NCBI GenBank assembly: GCA_945904015.1
Contig: CAMDPK010000010.1
Location: 1-64,000 of the forward strand
Direction of reading: 5' to 3'
DNA from: Candidatus Kuenenia stuttgartensis
Lineage (GTDB): Bacteria > Planctomycetota > Planctomycetia > Planctomycetales > Planctomycetaceae
Length of the DNA: 64,000 nt
Of this stretch, positions 42,249-52,324 are shown one piece after another. Below the pieces are notes generated by a model, which was not told the origin of the DNA, ran no database searches, and worked only from the letters and a program-made list of their open reading frames with translations. How positions within the stretch are numbered: position 1 is the first letter of the stretch; every line of letters starts with the position of its first letter. The position numbers were made by a program, and so were the translations under genes.

Positions 42249-44579
42249 CTACGGAGCGGCGGCGAGCGTCTTCTTCCATTCGGTGTAGAGGCTGCTTTCG
42301 CGATAGCGGCTAAACGAGCGGCCAGCTCCGACGATCAAGAATTGCATCCCCGTCTTCGTACCGGAGAGAGCCAGTTCGGACTGCGAGCCGAGTGCGAATT
42401 CCGTGGCTCGCATACGGTGGCTCGACGCTTTGTTCTGGCGTTGCCCTTCAAAGACAATCTTCTTGGCCGACGAGGTTGTGTCGTCGATCCCCCAGAATTT
42501 CGCGAAGCTCTTGGGGTCGGCGACGCTGGCCACTGGGCGACCGCTGGCACCCAGCCACTTGGAGACTGTGTAAATGTTGTCGCCGCTCGACCAGGAACGA
42601 TTCTTGTTGGAGTTATCCGCCGTCAGAAACGCTTGGCCGATTCCATCGGCCTTGATCAGGCAGCCCTCGGCGGTGACGGCAATCGGTGTCGCGACGGAAG
42701 GAGCATGGACAACGTTGGTCCCCTGCAACGTACTGCCGCGAATGGTCAACTTTGTGTCTGCCTCTTTCGCCGAGGCATGCTTCACGACGGAGAGGCACTG
42801 ATCGCTGAACAACAGCGAGTTTTCGATCTCGACCTCTTGAGTGCCTTTCGCCGCGATCTCCACGGCGGCTCGGCCACCACCCACCAGGCAGTTCTTCAGG
42901 CGGACCTGCGCCGCGTCGGTAATTTCGATCAGCGCGGCACCCTTGCGGCCCTCTTCGGTGATCGAGCAATTCAGCATCTGCACGGAGCCACCGGCGACTC
43001 GCAGCACGGTCCACGCCACGTTCGAGCCGATCTCCGGCGGATCGAATTCAAACTTCAGTCCTTCGAGCGTCACGGACGCGCCGGACGTCTTGAGCATGTA
43101 CCGAGCTTCGGGATCTTTGTCTGGCCGAGAGCGCACGCCGCGGGAATCAAAACCGATGTCGTACACAAAGGTCGGTAGATAACCATGTCCCGCTTCGATC
43201 GCGAGGCTCTTGTCGAGCGAGACGTGCGGCATCTTGAACGGTCCGTCGCCATCGATTCGCAGAGTCTCACCGGGCATCGCCGCCTTGATCGCTTCGTCGA
43301 GCGTCGCAAAGCGCGGCTTGTCGGCCCGACTGCTGAGCACGAAAGCCTTCTCTGGCTCCCCTTCGAGCAGTCGCGAGATGTCGCTGCCGAGGTTCGCCTT
43401 GCGCAGGAACAAAATCGCGAACGCGGTTTGAGACAGCCCTTTGTCGTTGTGAGCTTCGCCCCACGAACCGTCCGGCAATTGTGATTTGATGAGGATGTCG
43501 GCCCCCTTCGCGTACCAGTCGACGCCGCCGATTTTCTCCAGACCAAGCAACACGCCGAGCCGCTCAATCGTCCACAAGAAGTACCGGGCTTGATCGCCCC
43601 CCTGCACGAATTCACCGGCCTTCGCCAACCCATTCGCGAAGATCGGATCTTTCAGCAACGTGGACGCTTCATCCGCTTTTTCACTGGGTTCCGCTGTGGC
43701 ATCTTTTTTCTCGTCTGGTTTGTCCTCTTTTTTTGGCTCGCTCTTCTTAGCCGACCCCGTCGTTGATTTCTTGGAGCCGCTTGCTCCGGGCTTGTTTTTG
43801 TCGTCGCCACCAAGTTCCCGCTGTTCGAGTTCCTTGCGGAGCTTGTTGGCTCGCGCGACCGTCAGCGAGAACAGTCCCGCGAACGTCATCGCCGAGCCGG
43901 ATGGATTCGCCGCCGACTTGTTCTCGCCCGCATTGGCAACCGTCGTCGTGTACGGCCAACCGCCGTCGCTGTTTTGAGTCGTCTTGAATCGCCGAGCCAC
44001 CGCCGCCATCGGCTGGTCGATGTCCATGCCCGTCCGCGAAGCCGTCCACAAGCCGAGCACTGCGAATTGCGTGCAACTGTTGTCGCCGACTCCCTCCGGT
44101 GCCTTCGGCCGCGATTCGGGATTGGTCAAAATCAACGACGTCACCTTGGCCGGGCACGTGTAGCTCCAGCCGCCACCGACGTTTTGTCCTGCGATCAGCC
44201 GCGCGCCGAGATCGCGAATCATCTGCTTGTTGCCGTACTCGTCCAACCGCGACAAGATCACAATTGCCAGCGCGATGTCATAAGTCGATCCGAGTTCCTT
44301 GGTGTTCTTTCGGACGTACCGGTGCCCCTTGTCGATCACGGGGTCTGACTGCGGAACTCCGTTTTCCAGCAACGCCAGCGTGCAGAGCGCAGTGATCCCG
44401 ACTTCGTGGCCGGCGAATTCCCAACTTCCCTCGTCGAGCTGTTTCGACTTGAGAAACTCGACCCCCTTCAACCGTGCCTGAGTGACTTGCGATTCGTTCG
44501 GCGCAGGAGCTTGCGACCAACCGAGCGTCGGCAACAGCGCAACGATCAAGCCGACAGAACCAACGATTCGAGTCACCAT
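42249..44579 (-). CDS. Exported terpene-cyclase-like plus beta-helix protein
   Basis: A 776-residue exported protein with a signal peptide ('IVGSVGLIVALLPTLGWSQA'). The N-terminal half carries prenyltransferase/squalene-cyclase-like alpha-alpha repeats ('GVEFLKSKQLDEGSWEFAGHEVGITALCTLALL', 'LIAGQNVGGGWSYTC', 'KTTQNSDGGWPYT', 'IKSQLPDGSWGEAHNDKG'). A Lys/Glu/Ser-rich linker lies near 258-305. The C-terminal half (about 415-690) looks like a right-handed parallel beta-helix ('FEFDPPEIGSNVAWTVLRVAGGSVQMLNCSITEEG'). No catalytic DxDD motif is visible, so it is probably a structural or binding protein. GAGGA lies 6 nt before the ATG. It is the second gene in a leftward pair with a rhodanese, 118 bp apart. 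Confidence 0.78.
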   Translation of the reverse strand: MVTRIVGSVGLIVALLPTLGWSQAPAPNESQVTQARLKGVEFLKSKQLDEGSWEFAGHEVGITALCTLALLENGVPQSDPVIDKGHRYVRKNTKELGSTYDIALAIVILSRLDEYGNKQMIRDLGARLIAGQNVGGGWSYTCPAKVTSLILTNPESRPKAPEGVGDNSCTQFAVLGLWTASRTGMDIDQPMAAVARRFKTTQNSDGGWPYTTTVANAGENKSAANPSGSAMTFAGLFSLTVARANKLRKELEQRELGGDDKNKPGASGSKKSTTGSAKKSEPKKEDKPDEKKDATAEPSEKADEASTLLKDPIFANGLAKAGEFVQGGDQARYFLWTIERLGVLLGLEKIGGVDWYAKGADILIKSQLPDGSWGEAHNDKGLSQTAFAILFLRKANLGSDISRLLEGEPEKAFVLSSRADKPRFATLDEAIKAAMPGETLRIDGDGPFKMPHVSLDKSLAIEAGHGYLPTFVYDIGFDSRGVRSRPDKDPEARYMLKTSGASVTLEGLKFEFDPPEIGSNVAWTVLRVAGGSVQMLNCSITEEGRKGAALIEITDAAQVRLKNCLVGGGRAAVEIAAKGTQEVEIENSLLFSDQCLSVVKHASAKEADTKLTIRGSTLQGTNVVHAPSVATPIAVTAEGCLIKADGIGQAFLTADNSNKNRSWSSGDNIYTVSKWLGASGRPVASVADPKSFAKFWGIDDTTSSAKKIVFEGQRQNKASSHRMRATEFALGSQSELALSGTKTGMQFLIVGAGRSFSRYRESSLYTEWKKTLAAAP

Positions 44580-44604
44580 GATGAGTCCTCAGTTCGGAAG
44601 AGGG

Positions 44605-44690
44605 ACGTCGGAATGCAGAAAGCAAATGGCGGAAAGCAGATGGACGAGTCACTGATTCTCTCTGCTTTGCCTTCTGCTTACTGCCTTCTA
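44605..44690. repeat. Inverted AGAAAGC/GCTTTGCC-type repeat
   Basis: GCAGAAAGCAAATGGCGGAA (about 44614-44633) is complementary in style to CTGCTTTGCCTTCTGCTTAC (about 44661-44680). It is an imperfect inverted repeat of a low-complexity family that fills the gap between rhodanese and the 776-aa gene. Confidence 0.55.
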
Positions 44691-44697
44691 CCTTCAA

Positions 44698-45045
44698 TCA
44701 ATATCTCGGCAAGCTGGGATCAACCTCGATCGCCCACTGGTCGATGCCGCCCGCCATGCTTTGAGCCTTGGAAAAACCTTGCTGCCGCAGCCAATTGGCG
44801 ACTCGCAGACTGCGACCGCCATGATGGCAATGAATGACGATGTCGTCCTCGCGATGCGACTCCAATTCGGCGAGCCGATTCTGAATCTCGCTCATCGGGA
44901 GCAGCCTCGCCTGCTGAATCGAAACCGTCTGATATTCGTTCGGCTCGCGGCAATCGAGAAACACAAATTTTTCGCGGGCCTCCAGCCGAGCCTTCACTTG
45001 AGCACACGTCACTTCGACAGGCACAGAACTTTGCGGAGCAGACAT
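44698..45045 (-). CDS. Rhodanese-like sulfurtransferase domain protein
   Basis: A 115-residue single-domain rhodanese. Visible: 'VKARLEAREKFVFLDCREPNEYQTVSIQQARLLPMSEIQNRL' and the active-site loop 'DIVIHCHHGGRSLRVANWLRQQGF' with the catalytic Cys in 'HCHHGGRS', followed by 'SMAGGIDQWA'. Such proteins move sulfur as a persulfide, commonly in sulfur relay or detoxification. The start is set at 45045 (MSAPQSS); the longer frame adds an unlikely N-terminus. It is divergent from carB. Confidence 0.88.
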   Translation of the reverse strand: MSAPQSSVPVEVTCAQVKARLEAREKFVFLDCREPNEYQTVSIQQARLLPMSEIQNRLAELESHREDDIVIHCHHGGRSLRVANWLRQQGFSKAQSMAGGIDQWAIEVDPSLPRY

Positions 45046-45278
45046 CTTGGCAACGACACCTTTCTGATGCGTGGCTGAGTCCCGCCTTCCGGCGGCCAAT
45101 CGTGACGGATTGTAGAACGATCAAGCCGGTTCAGGGAACGAGGCCGTTGAAACCAACAAACTCCTGCGGCTTGCTTGAAACTCCACGACCAGCCGTTACC
45201 GTTGCCGCAATTTGCGCGCGACATTTTGCGCCCAAAGGGAGTTTTTGAGGTTCGCCCAGACAAACTAAGGACGTCTCC

Positions 45279-48200
45279 GTGCCGCGACGAAATGACATTC
45301 ACAAGATTCTGATCATTGGCTCCGGCCCAATCGTCATCGGGCAGGCGTGCGAATTTGATTATTCGGGGACGCAGGCGTGCAAGGCGCTGCGTGAAGAGGG
45401 CTATGAGGTCGTGCTGGTCAACTCGAACCCGGCGACCATCATGACCGACCCGGAGACCGCCGACCGGACCTATGTCGAGCCGATCACTTGGGAGTACGTC
45501 GCCAAGATCATCGAGAAGGAACGTCCCGACGCCGTGCTGCCGACGCTCGGCGGGCAGACGGGACTCAACACGGCGATGGAACTGCATCGCCGCGGCGTCC
45601 TCGAAAAGTACAACTGCGAACTGATCGGTGCGAAAGCTGATGTCATCAAGAAGGCCGAGGAGCGGGACGCCTTCAAACAGGCGATGCTCAAGATCGGCCT
45701 CGATGTGCCGCAGTCGGCGGTCGTCCACAACATGGACGAGGCTCGCGAGGCCCTCAAGTTGGTCGGACTGCCGGCCATCATCCGAGCCAGCTTCACGCTC
45801 GGCGGCACCGGCGGCGGCATCGCGTACAACCGCGACGAGTACGAGGACAAAGTTCGCAAGGGACTCGCGCTCTCGCCCGTCACTGAAGTGCTCATCGAAG
45901 AGTCGGTCATTGGCTGGAAAGAGTACGAGATGGAAGTGATGCGCGACGTGGCCGACAACGTCGTCATCATTTGCTCGATCGAGAACTTCGACCCGATGGG
46001 AGTCCACACCGGCGACTCGATCACGGTCGCTCCGGCACAGACGCTGACCGACAAGGAATATCAGCGGATGCGCGATGCGACGATCGCCTGCATGCGCGAG
46101 ATCGGCGTCGAGACCGGCGGCTCGAATGTGCAGTTCGCGATCAACCCCGTCACCGGCCGGATGATCATCATCGAAATGAACCCGCGCGTCTCGCGGTCGT
46201 CAGCACTCGCCTCAAAGGCGACCGGCTTCCCGATTGCCAAGATCGCGGCCAAGCTGGCGGTCGGCTATCGGCTCGATGAAATCCAAAACGACATCACGCG
46301 TGAAACGCTGGCCTGCTTCGAGCCGACCATCGACTACGTCGTCACCAAAATTCCGCGCTGGGCGTTCGAGAAATTCCCGGATGCCGACTCGACGTTGACC
46401 ATCCAAATGAAGTCGGTCGGCGAGACGATGGCCATCGGCCGGACGTTCAAAGAGTCACTGCAAAAAGCGCTGCGAGGTTTGGAGACTGGCCACTTTGGAC
46501 TCGGCGGCGGCAAGAAGGATCTGTGGGGCACCGACCAGCAGCCGAGCATCGATCAGATCGAGTCGATGCTGTCCCGGCCGAACGCCGAGCGAATTTATTT
46601 CATCCGCTACGCCTTCAAAGCCGGGATGTCGGTCCAGCAGATTTTCGAGCTGACGCACATCGACCCGTGGTTCCTGAATCACATACGCGAGTTGCTCGAG
46701 ATCGAATCCGAGATTCGCGCGGTCACACGACTCGAAGCGGCCGACGCGGCGCTGGTCTGGAAGGCCAAGCAAGCAGGCTTCTCGGATCAGCAACTCGCCG
46801 GTTGGTGGGACGTCGCCGAGATGGACGTTCGACGGTATCGCAAACGACTCGGCATCGAAGCGACCTTCAAGCAGGTCGATACCTGCGCCGCCGAGTTCCC
46901 CGCGTTCACGCCGTATTACTACTCGACCTACGAGTCCGAAGACGAAACGCCCGCGAAAAAGCCGGGCAAGAAGCGGATCATGATTCTCGGCGGCGGTCCG
47001 AATCGCATCGGGCAGGGGATCGAGTTCGACTACTGCTGCTGTCACGCCAGCTTCGCGCTGCGTGAGATGGGCATCGAGTCGATCATGGTCAACTCGAACC
47101 CGGAAACCGTCAGCACCGACTACGACACGTCTGACCTGTTGTTCTTTGAGCCGCTGACAACCGAAGACGTGCTCAACATTTGTGACCGCATGAATCCCGA
47201 TGGCGTGATCGTGCAGTTCGGCGGACAGACGCCGCTCAACTTGGCGAAGGGGCTGGAAGCGGCCGGAGTGAAGATCATCGGCACGTCTCCCGACATGATC
47301 GACGCGGCCGAAGACCGCAAGCGATTCCAAGTCATCCTCGATCAGCTCGGTCTGCATCAGCCGCCGAACGACACTGCGACCGACATCACGGGCGCGCGTC
47401 ACGCGGCCGAGCGGATCGGCTATCCGGTGCTCATCCGGCCGAGCTTCGTGCTCGGCGGTCGCGCGATGGAGATTTGCTACGACGAAGCCCAGCTCGTGAA
47501 GTACACCAGCGCCGCCGTCGAAGCCTCGCAAGGCCGCCCGGTCCTGATCGACAAGTTTTTGGAGGACGCGACCGAGGTTGATGTCGATGCGCTCGCCGAT
47601 TGGAACGACGTGATCATCGGCGGCATCATGGAGCACGTCGAAGAGGCCGGCGTGCATTCGGGCGACTCGGCCTGCGCGCTGCCACCGAACTCGCTGCCGA
47701 ACACGGTCATCGAGGAAATCCGCGAAGCGACTCACAAACTCGCGCGAGCGTTGCAGGTCCGCGGGCTGATGAATATCCAATTCGCCGTCAAAGAAGAAAA
47801 CGGCCACCACACGGTCTACGTCCTGGAAGTGAACCCGCGAGCCAGCCGCACGTCGCCGTTCGTCAGCAAAGCCACCGGCCGGCCGCTGGCGAAGATCGCC
47901 GCGAAAGTCATGGCCGGCGTCAGTCTCCGTGAGCAAGGTGTCACCGAAGAAATCTGGCCGACGTACACGGCGGTCAAAGAAGCGGTCTTCCCGTTCAACC
48001 GTTTCCAAGGCGTGGATATCATCCTCGGCCCGGAGATGCGCAGCACCGGCGAAGTCATGGGGATCGACGAGGACTTCTCGATCGCGTTCGCCAAGAGCCA
48101 AATCGGTGCGGGAGCGAAACTGCCGACCGGCGGCAGCGTCTTCATCAGTATGGCCGGCCGCCACAAGCAACTGATGATTGAACCGATTCGCCGTCTGCAA

Positions 48201-48560
48201 CAACTCGGCTTCAAGATTCTCGCGACCAGCGGCACCGCGCGAGTCCTCACCGAAGCTGGCCTGCCAGTGACGACCGTCAAGAAGCTGCAAGACGGCCGGC
48301 CGAATCTGCTCGACTTCATGGCGAACGACGACGTGCAGCTCATCTTTAACACTCCGTCTGGCAAAGGTGCTCGCACGGACGAGGGCAAGATTCGAGCGGC
48401 ATCCGTGATGCACGGAATCTCCTGCGTCACCACCGTCCCGGGCTGCCTTGCCGTCGTGCAGGCGATCGAGGCGCTCGCTCAGAACCCCACCGTGCGTGTG
48501 CGTTCTCTGCAAGAATGGCTGACCCCTGCGGAACCGCCGTTGGTCCCCGCCAAGACGTAA
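45279..48560 (+). CDS. carB: Carbamoyl-phosphate synthase large subunit
   Basis: A 1093-residue enzyme that makes carbamoyl phosphate from ammonia, bicarbonate and two ATP for arginine and pyrimidine synthesis. The duplicated structure is clear: the first half begins '[29 protein letters not shown]', the second at about residue 566 '[22 protein letters not shown]'. ATP-grasp motifs ('[14 protein letters not shown]', '[15 protein letters not shown]') and '[15 protein letters not shown]' are present in the expected order. The C-terminal MGS-like domain follows ('[26 protein letters not shown]'-like). The start is GTG with AAGGA upstream. carA is not in the window. Confidence 0.97.
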   Translation: MPRRNDIHKILIIGSGPIVIGQACEFDYSGTQACKALREEGYEVVLVNSNPATIMTDPETADRTYVEPITWEYVAKIIEKERPDAVLPTLGGQTGLNTAMELHRRGVLEKYNCELIGAKADVIKKAEERDAFKQAMLKIGLDVPQSAVVHNMDEAREALKLVGLPAIIRASFTLGGTGGGIAYNRDEYEDKVRKGLALSPVTEVLIEESVIGWKEYEMEVMRDVADNVVIICSIENFDPMGVHTGDSITVAPAQTLTDKEYQRMRDATIACMREIGVETGGSNVQFAINPVTGRMIIIEMNPRVSRSSALASKATGFPIAKIAAKLAVGYRLDEIQNDITRETLACFEPTIDYVVTKIPRWAFEKFPDADSTLTIQMKSVGETMAIGRTFKESLQKALRGLETGHFGLGGGKKDLWGTDQQPSIDQIESMLSRPNAERIYFIRYAFKAGMSVQQIFELTHIDPWFLNHIRELLEIESEIRAVTRLEAADAALVWKAKQAGFSDQQLAGWWDVAEMDVRRYRKRLGIEATFKQVDTCAAEFPAFTPYYYSTYESEDETPAKKPGKKRIMILGGGPNRIGQGIEFDYCCCHASFALREMGIESIMVNSNPETVSTDYDTSDLLFFEPLTTEDVLNICDRMNPDGVIVQFGGQTPLNLAKGLEAAGVKIIGTSPDMIDAAEDRKRFQVILDQLGLHQPPNDTATDITGARHAAERIGYPVLIRPSFVLGGRAMEICYDEAQLVKYTSAAVEASQGRPVLIDKFLEDATEVDVDALADWNDVIIGGIMEHVEEAGVHSGDSACALPPNSLPNTVIEEIREATHKLARALQVRGLMNIQFAVKEENGHHTVYVLEVNPRASRTSPFVSKATGRPLAKIAAKVMAGVSLREQGVTEEIWPTYTAVKEAVFPFNRFQGVDIILGPEMRSTGEVMGIDEDFSIAFAKSQIGAGAKLPTGGSVFISMAGRHKQLMIEPIRRLQQLGFKILATSGTARVLTEAGLPVTTVKKLQDGRPNLLDFMANDDVQLIFNTPSGKGARTDEGKIRAASVMHGISCVTTVPGCLAVVQAIEALAQNPTVRVRSLQEWLTPAEPPLVPAKT

Positions 48561-48568
48561 TCCGGGAC

Positions 48569-48637
48569 ACCAGCACGACGCGCCAGCGAGTGGTTGTCTT
48601 CGATGCCGTTGATCACTCGCTGGCACGTCGTGCTGGT
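48569..48637. repeat. Palindromic repeat family B, copy 2
   Basis: Arms 48569-48593 and 48614-48637 pair with a single mismatch (core GACGCGCCAGCGAGTGG). It starts 8 bp after the carB stop and 20 bp before the helicase ATG, so it could insulate the two same-strand genes. Confidence 0.9.
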
Positions 48638-48656
48638 ATCAGAAGTCCAACACCAA

Positions 48657-50624
48657 ATGCCACTCGATCATTTCCAACGGTTGCTGCGCTGCCTGGAACT
48701 GGAAGCGGAGGCAGAAGCGGCGGAGATCGTGAAGCGGTCGCAGCGGGCCAGCGGCGACGCGGCCGAGCGGTCCGGCATCTGTCTCGTCGGCTTGGCGATT
48801 CGTGAGGAGGAGACGGGGTTCGGCGGACGGGCGGTGGTCACGCTGGGCAAACGGGATCGGCGGGCGGAGTTGCCTTGGACGAAGTTGAATTCCGGCAGCC
48901 CGGTCGTGTTGTCCGAAGAGCAGGCCGCCGAGAGCGGTGCGTGGCGAGGCGTCGTGACCGATCGGAATCGAGAGACGATCACCGTCGTGCTGGCTCAGTC
49001 GCCGGAGCCGACGGCCGATCGTCCGACGTTTCGATTGGACTTGTCGTCGGATGAAATCTCGCGCGTGCGGCAGCGATCGGCACTTCAGCAAGTCGCGACT
49101 GCGGACAGCGGACGGCTCGCGGCGTTGAAACGCAAACTGCTTGGCGAGGAAGCGCCGACCAGCAGTGAGAGTGACATCAGCCGGAACGCGCTAGCGTCCG
49201 GTTCAGATCATCGGCAACCGGACGCTAGCGCGTACCGGCTGATGAACGCAGGAACGTCAACACCAACCGATCGGCCGCTCGATGAATCGCAGCGGGCGGC
49301 GGTCAGTCACGCTCTGGCGGCGAAAGAGGTCGCAATCATTCACGGCCCGCCGGGGACGGGAAAGACGACGGCGGTCGTGGAACTCATTCGACAGGCGGTA
49401 CGACGGGGTGAGCGTGTGTTGGCGTGTGCTCCCAGCAATCTGGCGGTCGACAATTTGCTGGAGCGATTGCTGGCCGCTGGCGAACGAGCGATCCGAATTG
49501 GGCATCCCGCCCGCGTGTTGCCCGAACTGCGTGAGCACACGCTCGACTTGCAAGTTGCCGCGCATCCCGATTTGAAGTTGGCTCGCGAGTGGACCAAGCA
49601 GGCGTGGGCACTGCGGCGTCAGGCCGGCAAGTTCACGCGAACCGCTCCGGAACGCGGGGCGCGGCGCGAACAGCGCGACGAGGCGAAGCGGTTGCTTGCC
49701 GACGCTCGGCGAATGCAAGAGCGGCTCGTCGCGCACTTGCTCGATTCGGCGACGGTCGTGTGTGCGACGCTGACGGGGCTGGATGACGAGTTGCTCGGCA
49801 ACTTGCAATTCGACCTGGCGGTGATCGACGAGGCGGCTCAAACCACTGAGCCAGCCTGTTGGATTCCATTGCTGCGAGCCAAACGGCTCGTGCTGGCGGG
49901 GGATCATTGCCAGTTGCCGCCGACCATCTTGTCGAGCGAGGCTCTGCGGCTGGGCTTCGACCTCAGCCTGATGCAGCGTCTCGTCACGCAATGGGGCGAC
50001 GTGATCTCGCGACAACTCACGACGCAGTACCGGATGCACGAGCAAATCATGCGGTTCTCGTCGGCGGAGTTTTACGAGTCCTCACTCATCGCCGCCGACA
50101 GTGTGCGCGAACATCTCTTGGCCGACCTGCCGCACGTCTCGCCAATCCCGCTGACTCAAACGGCGATGCGGTTCATCGACACGGCTGGCTCGGACTGCGT
50201 CGAGCAGGCGGAGTCCGAAGGCTCCAGCCGCAACAATCCCGGCGAAGCAGACGTCGTTGCTCGGCAAGTCCAGGAGCTGCTCGCCGCGGGAGTCGCTCCG
50301 TCCGAGATCGCGGTCATCACGCCGTATGCGGCGCAGGCTCGTCTGCTGCGAACGCTCATCGGCAACGCGGCGATCGAGATCGACACGGTCGACGGCTTCC
50401 AAGGCCGCGAGAAAGAAGCGGTCGTCATTTCGCTCGTGAGATCGAACACAACGGGCGAAGTCGGCTTTCTGGCGGACACGCGCCGCACGAACGTCGCGCT
50501 CACGCGAGCACGCCGCAAACTGATCGTCATCGGCGACAGCAGCACGCTCGCCAATCACGAGTTCTATCGCCGGCTGCTCGATCACTTTGAACGCGAGGGA
50601 GCCTACGGAACGGTGTGGGATTGA
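48657..50624 (+). CDS. SF1 (SMUBP-2/IGHMBP2-like) DNA/RNA helicase
   Basis: A 655-residue UPF1/SMUBP-2-like helicase. An N-terminal beta-rich domain (1-170) precedes the motor core: Walker A 'IIHGPPGTGKTT' (GPPGTGKTT at 230-238), 'CAPSNLAVDNLLERL' (Ia), Walker B 'FDLAVIDEAAQTTEP' near 390, 'LAGDHCQLPPTI' (III), 'QYRMHEQIMRFSS' (IV), 'ITPYAAQARLLR', 'DTVDGFQGREKEAVVISLVRSN' (V) and 'NVALTRARRKLIVIGD' (VI). This group unwinds DNA or RNA 5' to 3'; the cellular job is unknown. Residues 173-196 are encoded by a 29-bp inverted repeat (49175-49244), an in-frame insertion in the linker just before the motor. Confidence 0.92.
   Translation: MPLDHFQRLLRCLELEAEAEAAEIVKRSQRASGDAAERSGICLVGLAIREEETGFGGRAVVTLGKRDRRAELPWTKLNSGSPVVLSEEQAAESGAWRGVVTDRNRETITVVLAQSPEPTADRPTFRLDLSSDEISRVRQRSALQQVATADSGRLAALKRKLLGEEAPTSSESDISRNALASGSDHRQPDASAYRLMNAGTSTPTDRPLDESQRAAVSHALAAKEVAIIHGPPGTGKTTAVVELIRQAVRRGERVLACAPSNLAVDNLLERLLAAGERAIRIGHPARVLPELREHTLDLQVAAHPDLKLAREWTKQAWALRRQAGKFTRTAPERGARREQRDEAKRLLADARRMQERLVAHLLDSATVVCATLTGLDDELLGNLQFDLAVIDEAAQTTEPACWIPLLRAKRLVLAGDHCQLPPTILSSEALRLGFDLSLMQRLVTQWGDVISRQLTTQYRMHEQIMRFSSAEFYESSLIAADSVREHLLADLPHVSPIPLTQTAMRFIDTAGSDCVEQAESEGSSRNNPGEADVVARQVQELLAAGVAPSEIAVITPYAAQARLLRTLIGNAAIEIDTVDGFQGREKEAVVISLVRSNTTGEVGFLADTRRTNVALTRARRKLIVIGDSSTLANHEFYRRLLDHFEREGAYGTVWD
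49175..49244. repeat. In-frame palindromic repeat inside the helicase gene (family G)
   Basis: The 29-bp arms 49175-49203 and 49216-49244 (core ACGCGCTAGCGTCCGGTT) have one mismatch and a 12-bp loop. The reading frame continues through both arms ('DISRNALASGSDHRQPDASAYRLMNAG'). Confidence 0.92.
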
Positions 50625-50628
50625 CACC

Positions 50629-50696
50629 CCAGCACGACGCGCCAGCGAGTGGTCAACCGCTGGAACAGCAACCACTCGCTGGCGCGTCGTGCTGGT
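50629..50696. repeat. Palindromic repeat family B, copy 3 (likely bidirectional terminator)
   Basis: Perfect arms 50629-50653 and 50671-50695 (core CAGCACGACGCGCCAGCGAG) have a 17-bp loop. It sits in the 84-bp gap between the convergent helicase and GntP genes. Confidence 0.93.
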
Positions 50697-50708
50697 TTGA
50701 GGTCCGAC

Positions 50709-52121
50709 TCACATCGTCGCCCAACTGGGAAACCACTTGAACAGCGCGATGGCCAGTGCGGTGCCGGCAGCCGGAAGCAGCACGGTCGTCACGAAGATCG
50801 GCCGGTACGCACGCGCGTGAGTCTCGCCGCAGATGTTGCGGATCAGCATGACGAGATAGCCGTTGGCCGGCAGCGAATCCAAACTGCCGGACGCGATCGA
50901 GACCACGCGATGCAACGCTCGCGGAGCGACGTCCAATTGGTCGATGTAGATCGGCTTGAGAATCGGCAGCGCGATCCCTTGGCCTCCCGATGCCGAACCA
51001 GCGATCCCTGCGATGACTGCGACCGCAATCGCGGCGCTGATCAGCGGATTCTCGAACGGCAAATGAGTCACCCAAGTGACCACCGTTTGAAACGACGGCA
51101 AGTCCTTGACCGCTGATCCGAACCCGACCACCGCGCTGGTCGAGCCGACCGCCAGCAGGCCGTTGACGAAGCCGTCGCCGAAACATCGCCACACGTCGAT
51201 CCGCTGTCGTCGCATGACCACGACTCCCGCGAGCACACCGAGAAAGATCGCCAGCGTCGCGTCTTCCGGAAACTTGCTCAGCACGGCATGCAGCGTCGGC
51301 GCATTCGACTCCGACACGAGCGTCGCGGCCGCTCGATGACACAGCCACGGCAACAGATTCAAAACCAGCAACGTCACCACTAGCGGAGTCGCAGCCGCGA
51401 TGAAGCTCGGAGCATTCGAGCCGGCTTGAGTCGCGACGTGATCGCCATCACGAGCCTCGAAGTGCTCGCCATCGGCGATCGCTCGGCGAATCACGCGGTC
51501 GAGATACCACTGGCCGACGACGAACATGAACGTGGCGACGATGATGCTGACCGGCCATCCGGCTCGAGCATCCGTCAGTGGCTGACCGGCCGCATCAACC
51601 AGATATTGAATCGGAATCAAATTCTGAATCTCCGGCGATCCGGCCGAAGTCATCGTGAACGTGATCGAGCCAAACGCGATTGCCCCTGGAATGAATCGTC
51701 TCGGCAAATTCGCCGCTCGGAACAATTGCACCGCGAGCGGATAGACCGAGAAGCCGACGACGAACAACGACACGCCGCCGTAGGTCAGCAAGGCGCAGGC
51801 CAGCACAACCGCCAAACAGGCTCGCTGTTTGCCGAGCAGCTTGCCGACTCCGTGTGCGACGGTGATGGCGGCTCCGGAGTCTTCCATCAGCTTTCCGAAG
51901 GCCGCTCCGAGTGCGAAGATCAAAAAGAAACGCCGCACATAATCGGCGAAGCCCGTCATGTAGGCTCCACTCATTTTCGCCAACGGGTCTTCGCCGCTGA
52001 GTGTCACGGCGAGCAACGCACAAAGCGGCGCGACCACGAAGATGCTCTTGCCGCGCACGACCAAGAACATCAACAGAGCCAGGCTGCCAAACAGCACGAG
52101 CAGGTGATAGGCGTCATTCAT
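50709..52121 (-). CDS. GntP-family organic acid permease
   Basis: A 470-residue membrane protein of the gluconate:H+ symporter (GntP) type, with about 12 hydrophobic helices. Typical segments: 'FFLIFALGAAFGKLMEDSGAAITVAHGVGKLLGKQ', 'ALLTYGGVSLFVVGFSVYPLAVQLFRAANLPRRFIPGAIAFGS', 'FTMTSAGSPEIQNLIP' and 'AVIAGIAGSASGGQGIALPIL'. The family imports gluconate, glycerate, D-serine, citrate or similar acids with protons; the substrate is not known. It is divergent from mmsA and an iron alcohol dehydrogenase, which could handle its substrate. Confidence 0.9.
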   Translation of the reverse strand: MNDAYHLLVLFGSLALLMFLVVRGKSIFVVAPLCALLAVTLSGEDPLAKMSGAYMTGFADYVRRFFLIFALGAAFGKLMEDSGAAITVAHGVGKLLGKQRACLAVVLACALLTYGGVSLFVVGFSVYPLAVQLFRAANLPRRFIPGAIAFGSITFTMTSAGSPEIQNLIPIQYLVDAAGQPLTDARAGWPVSIIVATFMFVVGQWYLDRVIRRAIADGEHFEARDGDHVATQAGSNAPSFIAAATPLVVTLLVLNLLPWLCHRAAATLVSESNAPTLHAVLSKFPEDATLAIFLGVLAGVVVMRRQRIDVWRCFGDGFVNGLLAVGSTSAVVGFGSAVKDLPSFQTVVTWVTHLPFENPLISAAIAVAVIAGIAGSASGGQGIALPILKPIYIDQLDVAPRALHRVVSIASGSLDSLPANGYLVMLIRNICGETHARAYRPIFVTTVLLPAAGTALAIALFKWFPSWATM

Positions 52122-52140
52122 GGGTGACTCGGCGGGGTTT

Positions 52141-52324
52141 GGCAGAACAATGGGGGCAGAACGATGGACTCAATAGTTTCGTTCGGTGTCTTCATCGTTC
52201 TGCCCCCATCGTTCTGCCATTTGGCTTCCCAATTCGCGACCGCGTTGATGTTTCGCGGAGTACGGGGAATACTCGGAGTATGACCGAATCGGGCGGTTGG
52301 CAGAATGATGGGGGCCGAATGATG
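52141..52324. repeat. Family K repeats in the divergent GntP-mmsA region
   Basis: Units of 26 bp (type GGCAGAACGATGGGGGC): 52141-52166 and 52193-52218 are inverted to each other with one mismatch. A third, diverged unit at 52299-52324 (GGCAGAATGATGGGGGC...) runs in the first orientation and ends with the ATG of mmsA. Confidence 0.85.

Noticed and set aside
46455-48626. 723-aa frame on the minus strand across carB
   Set aside because: Entirely antisense to carB, which has full domain structure; the composition is typical of a GC-rich shadow frame.
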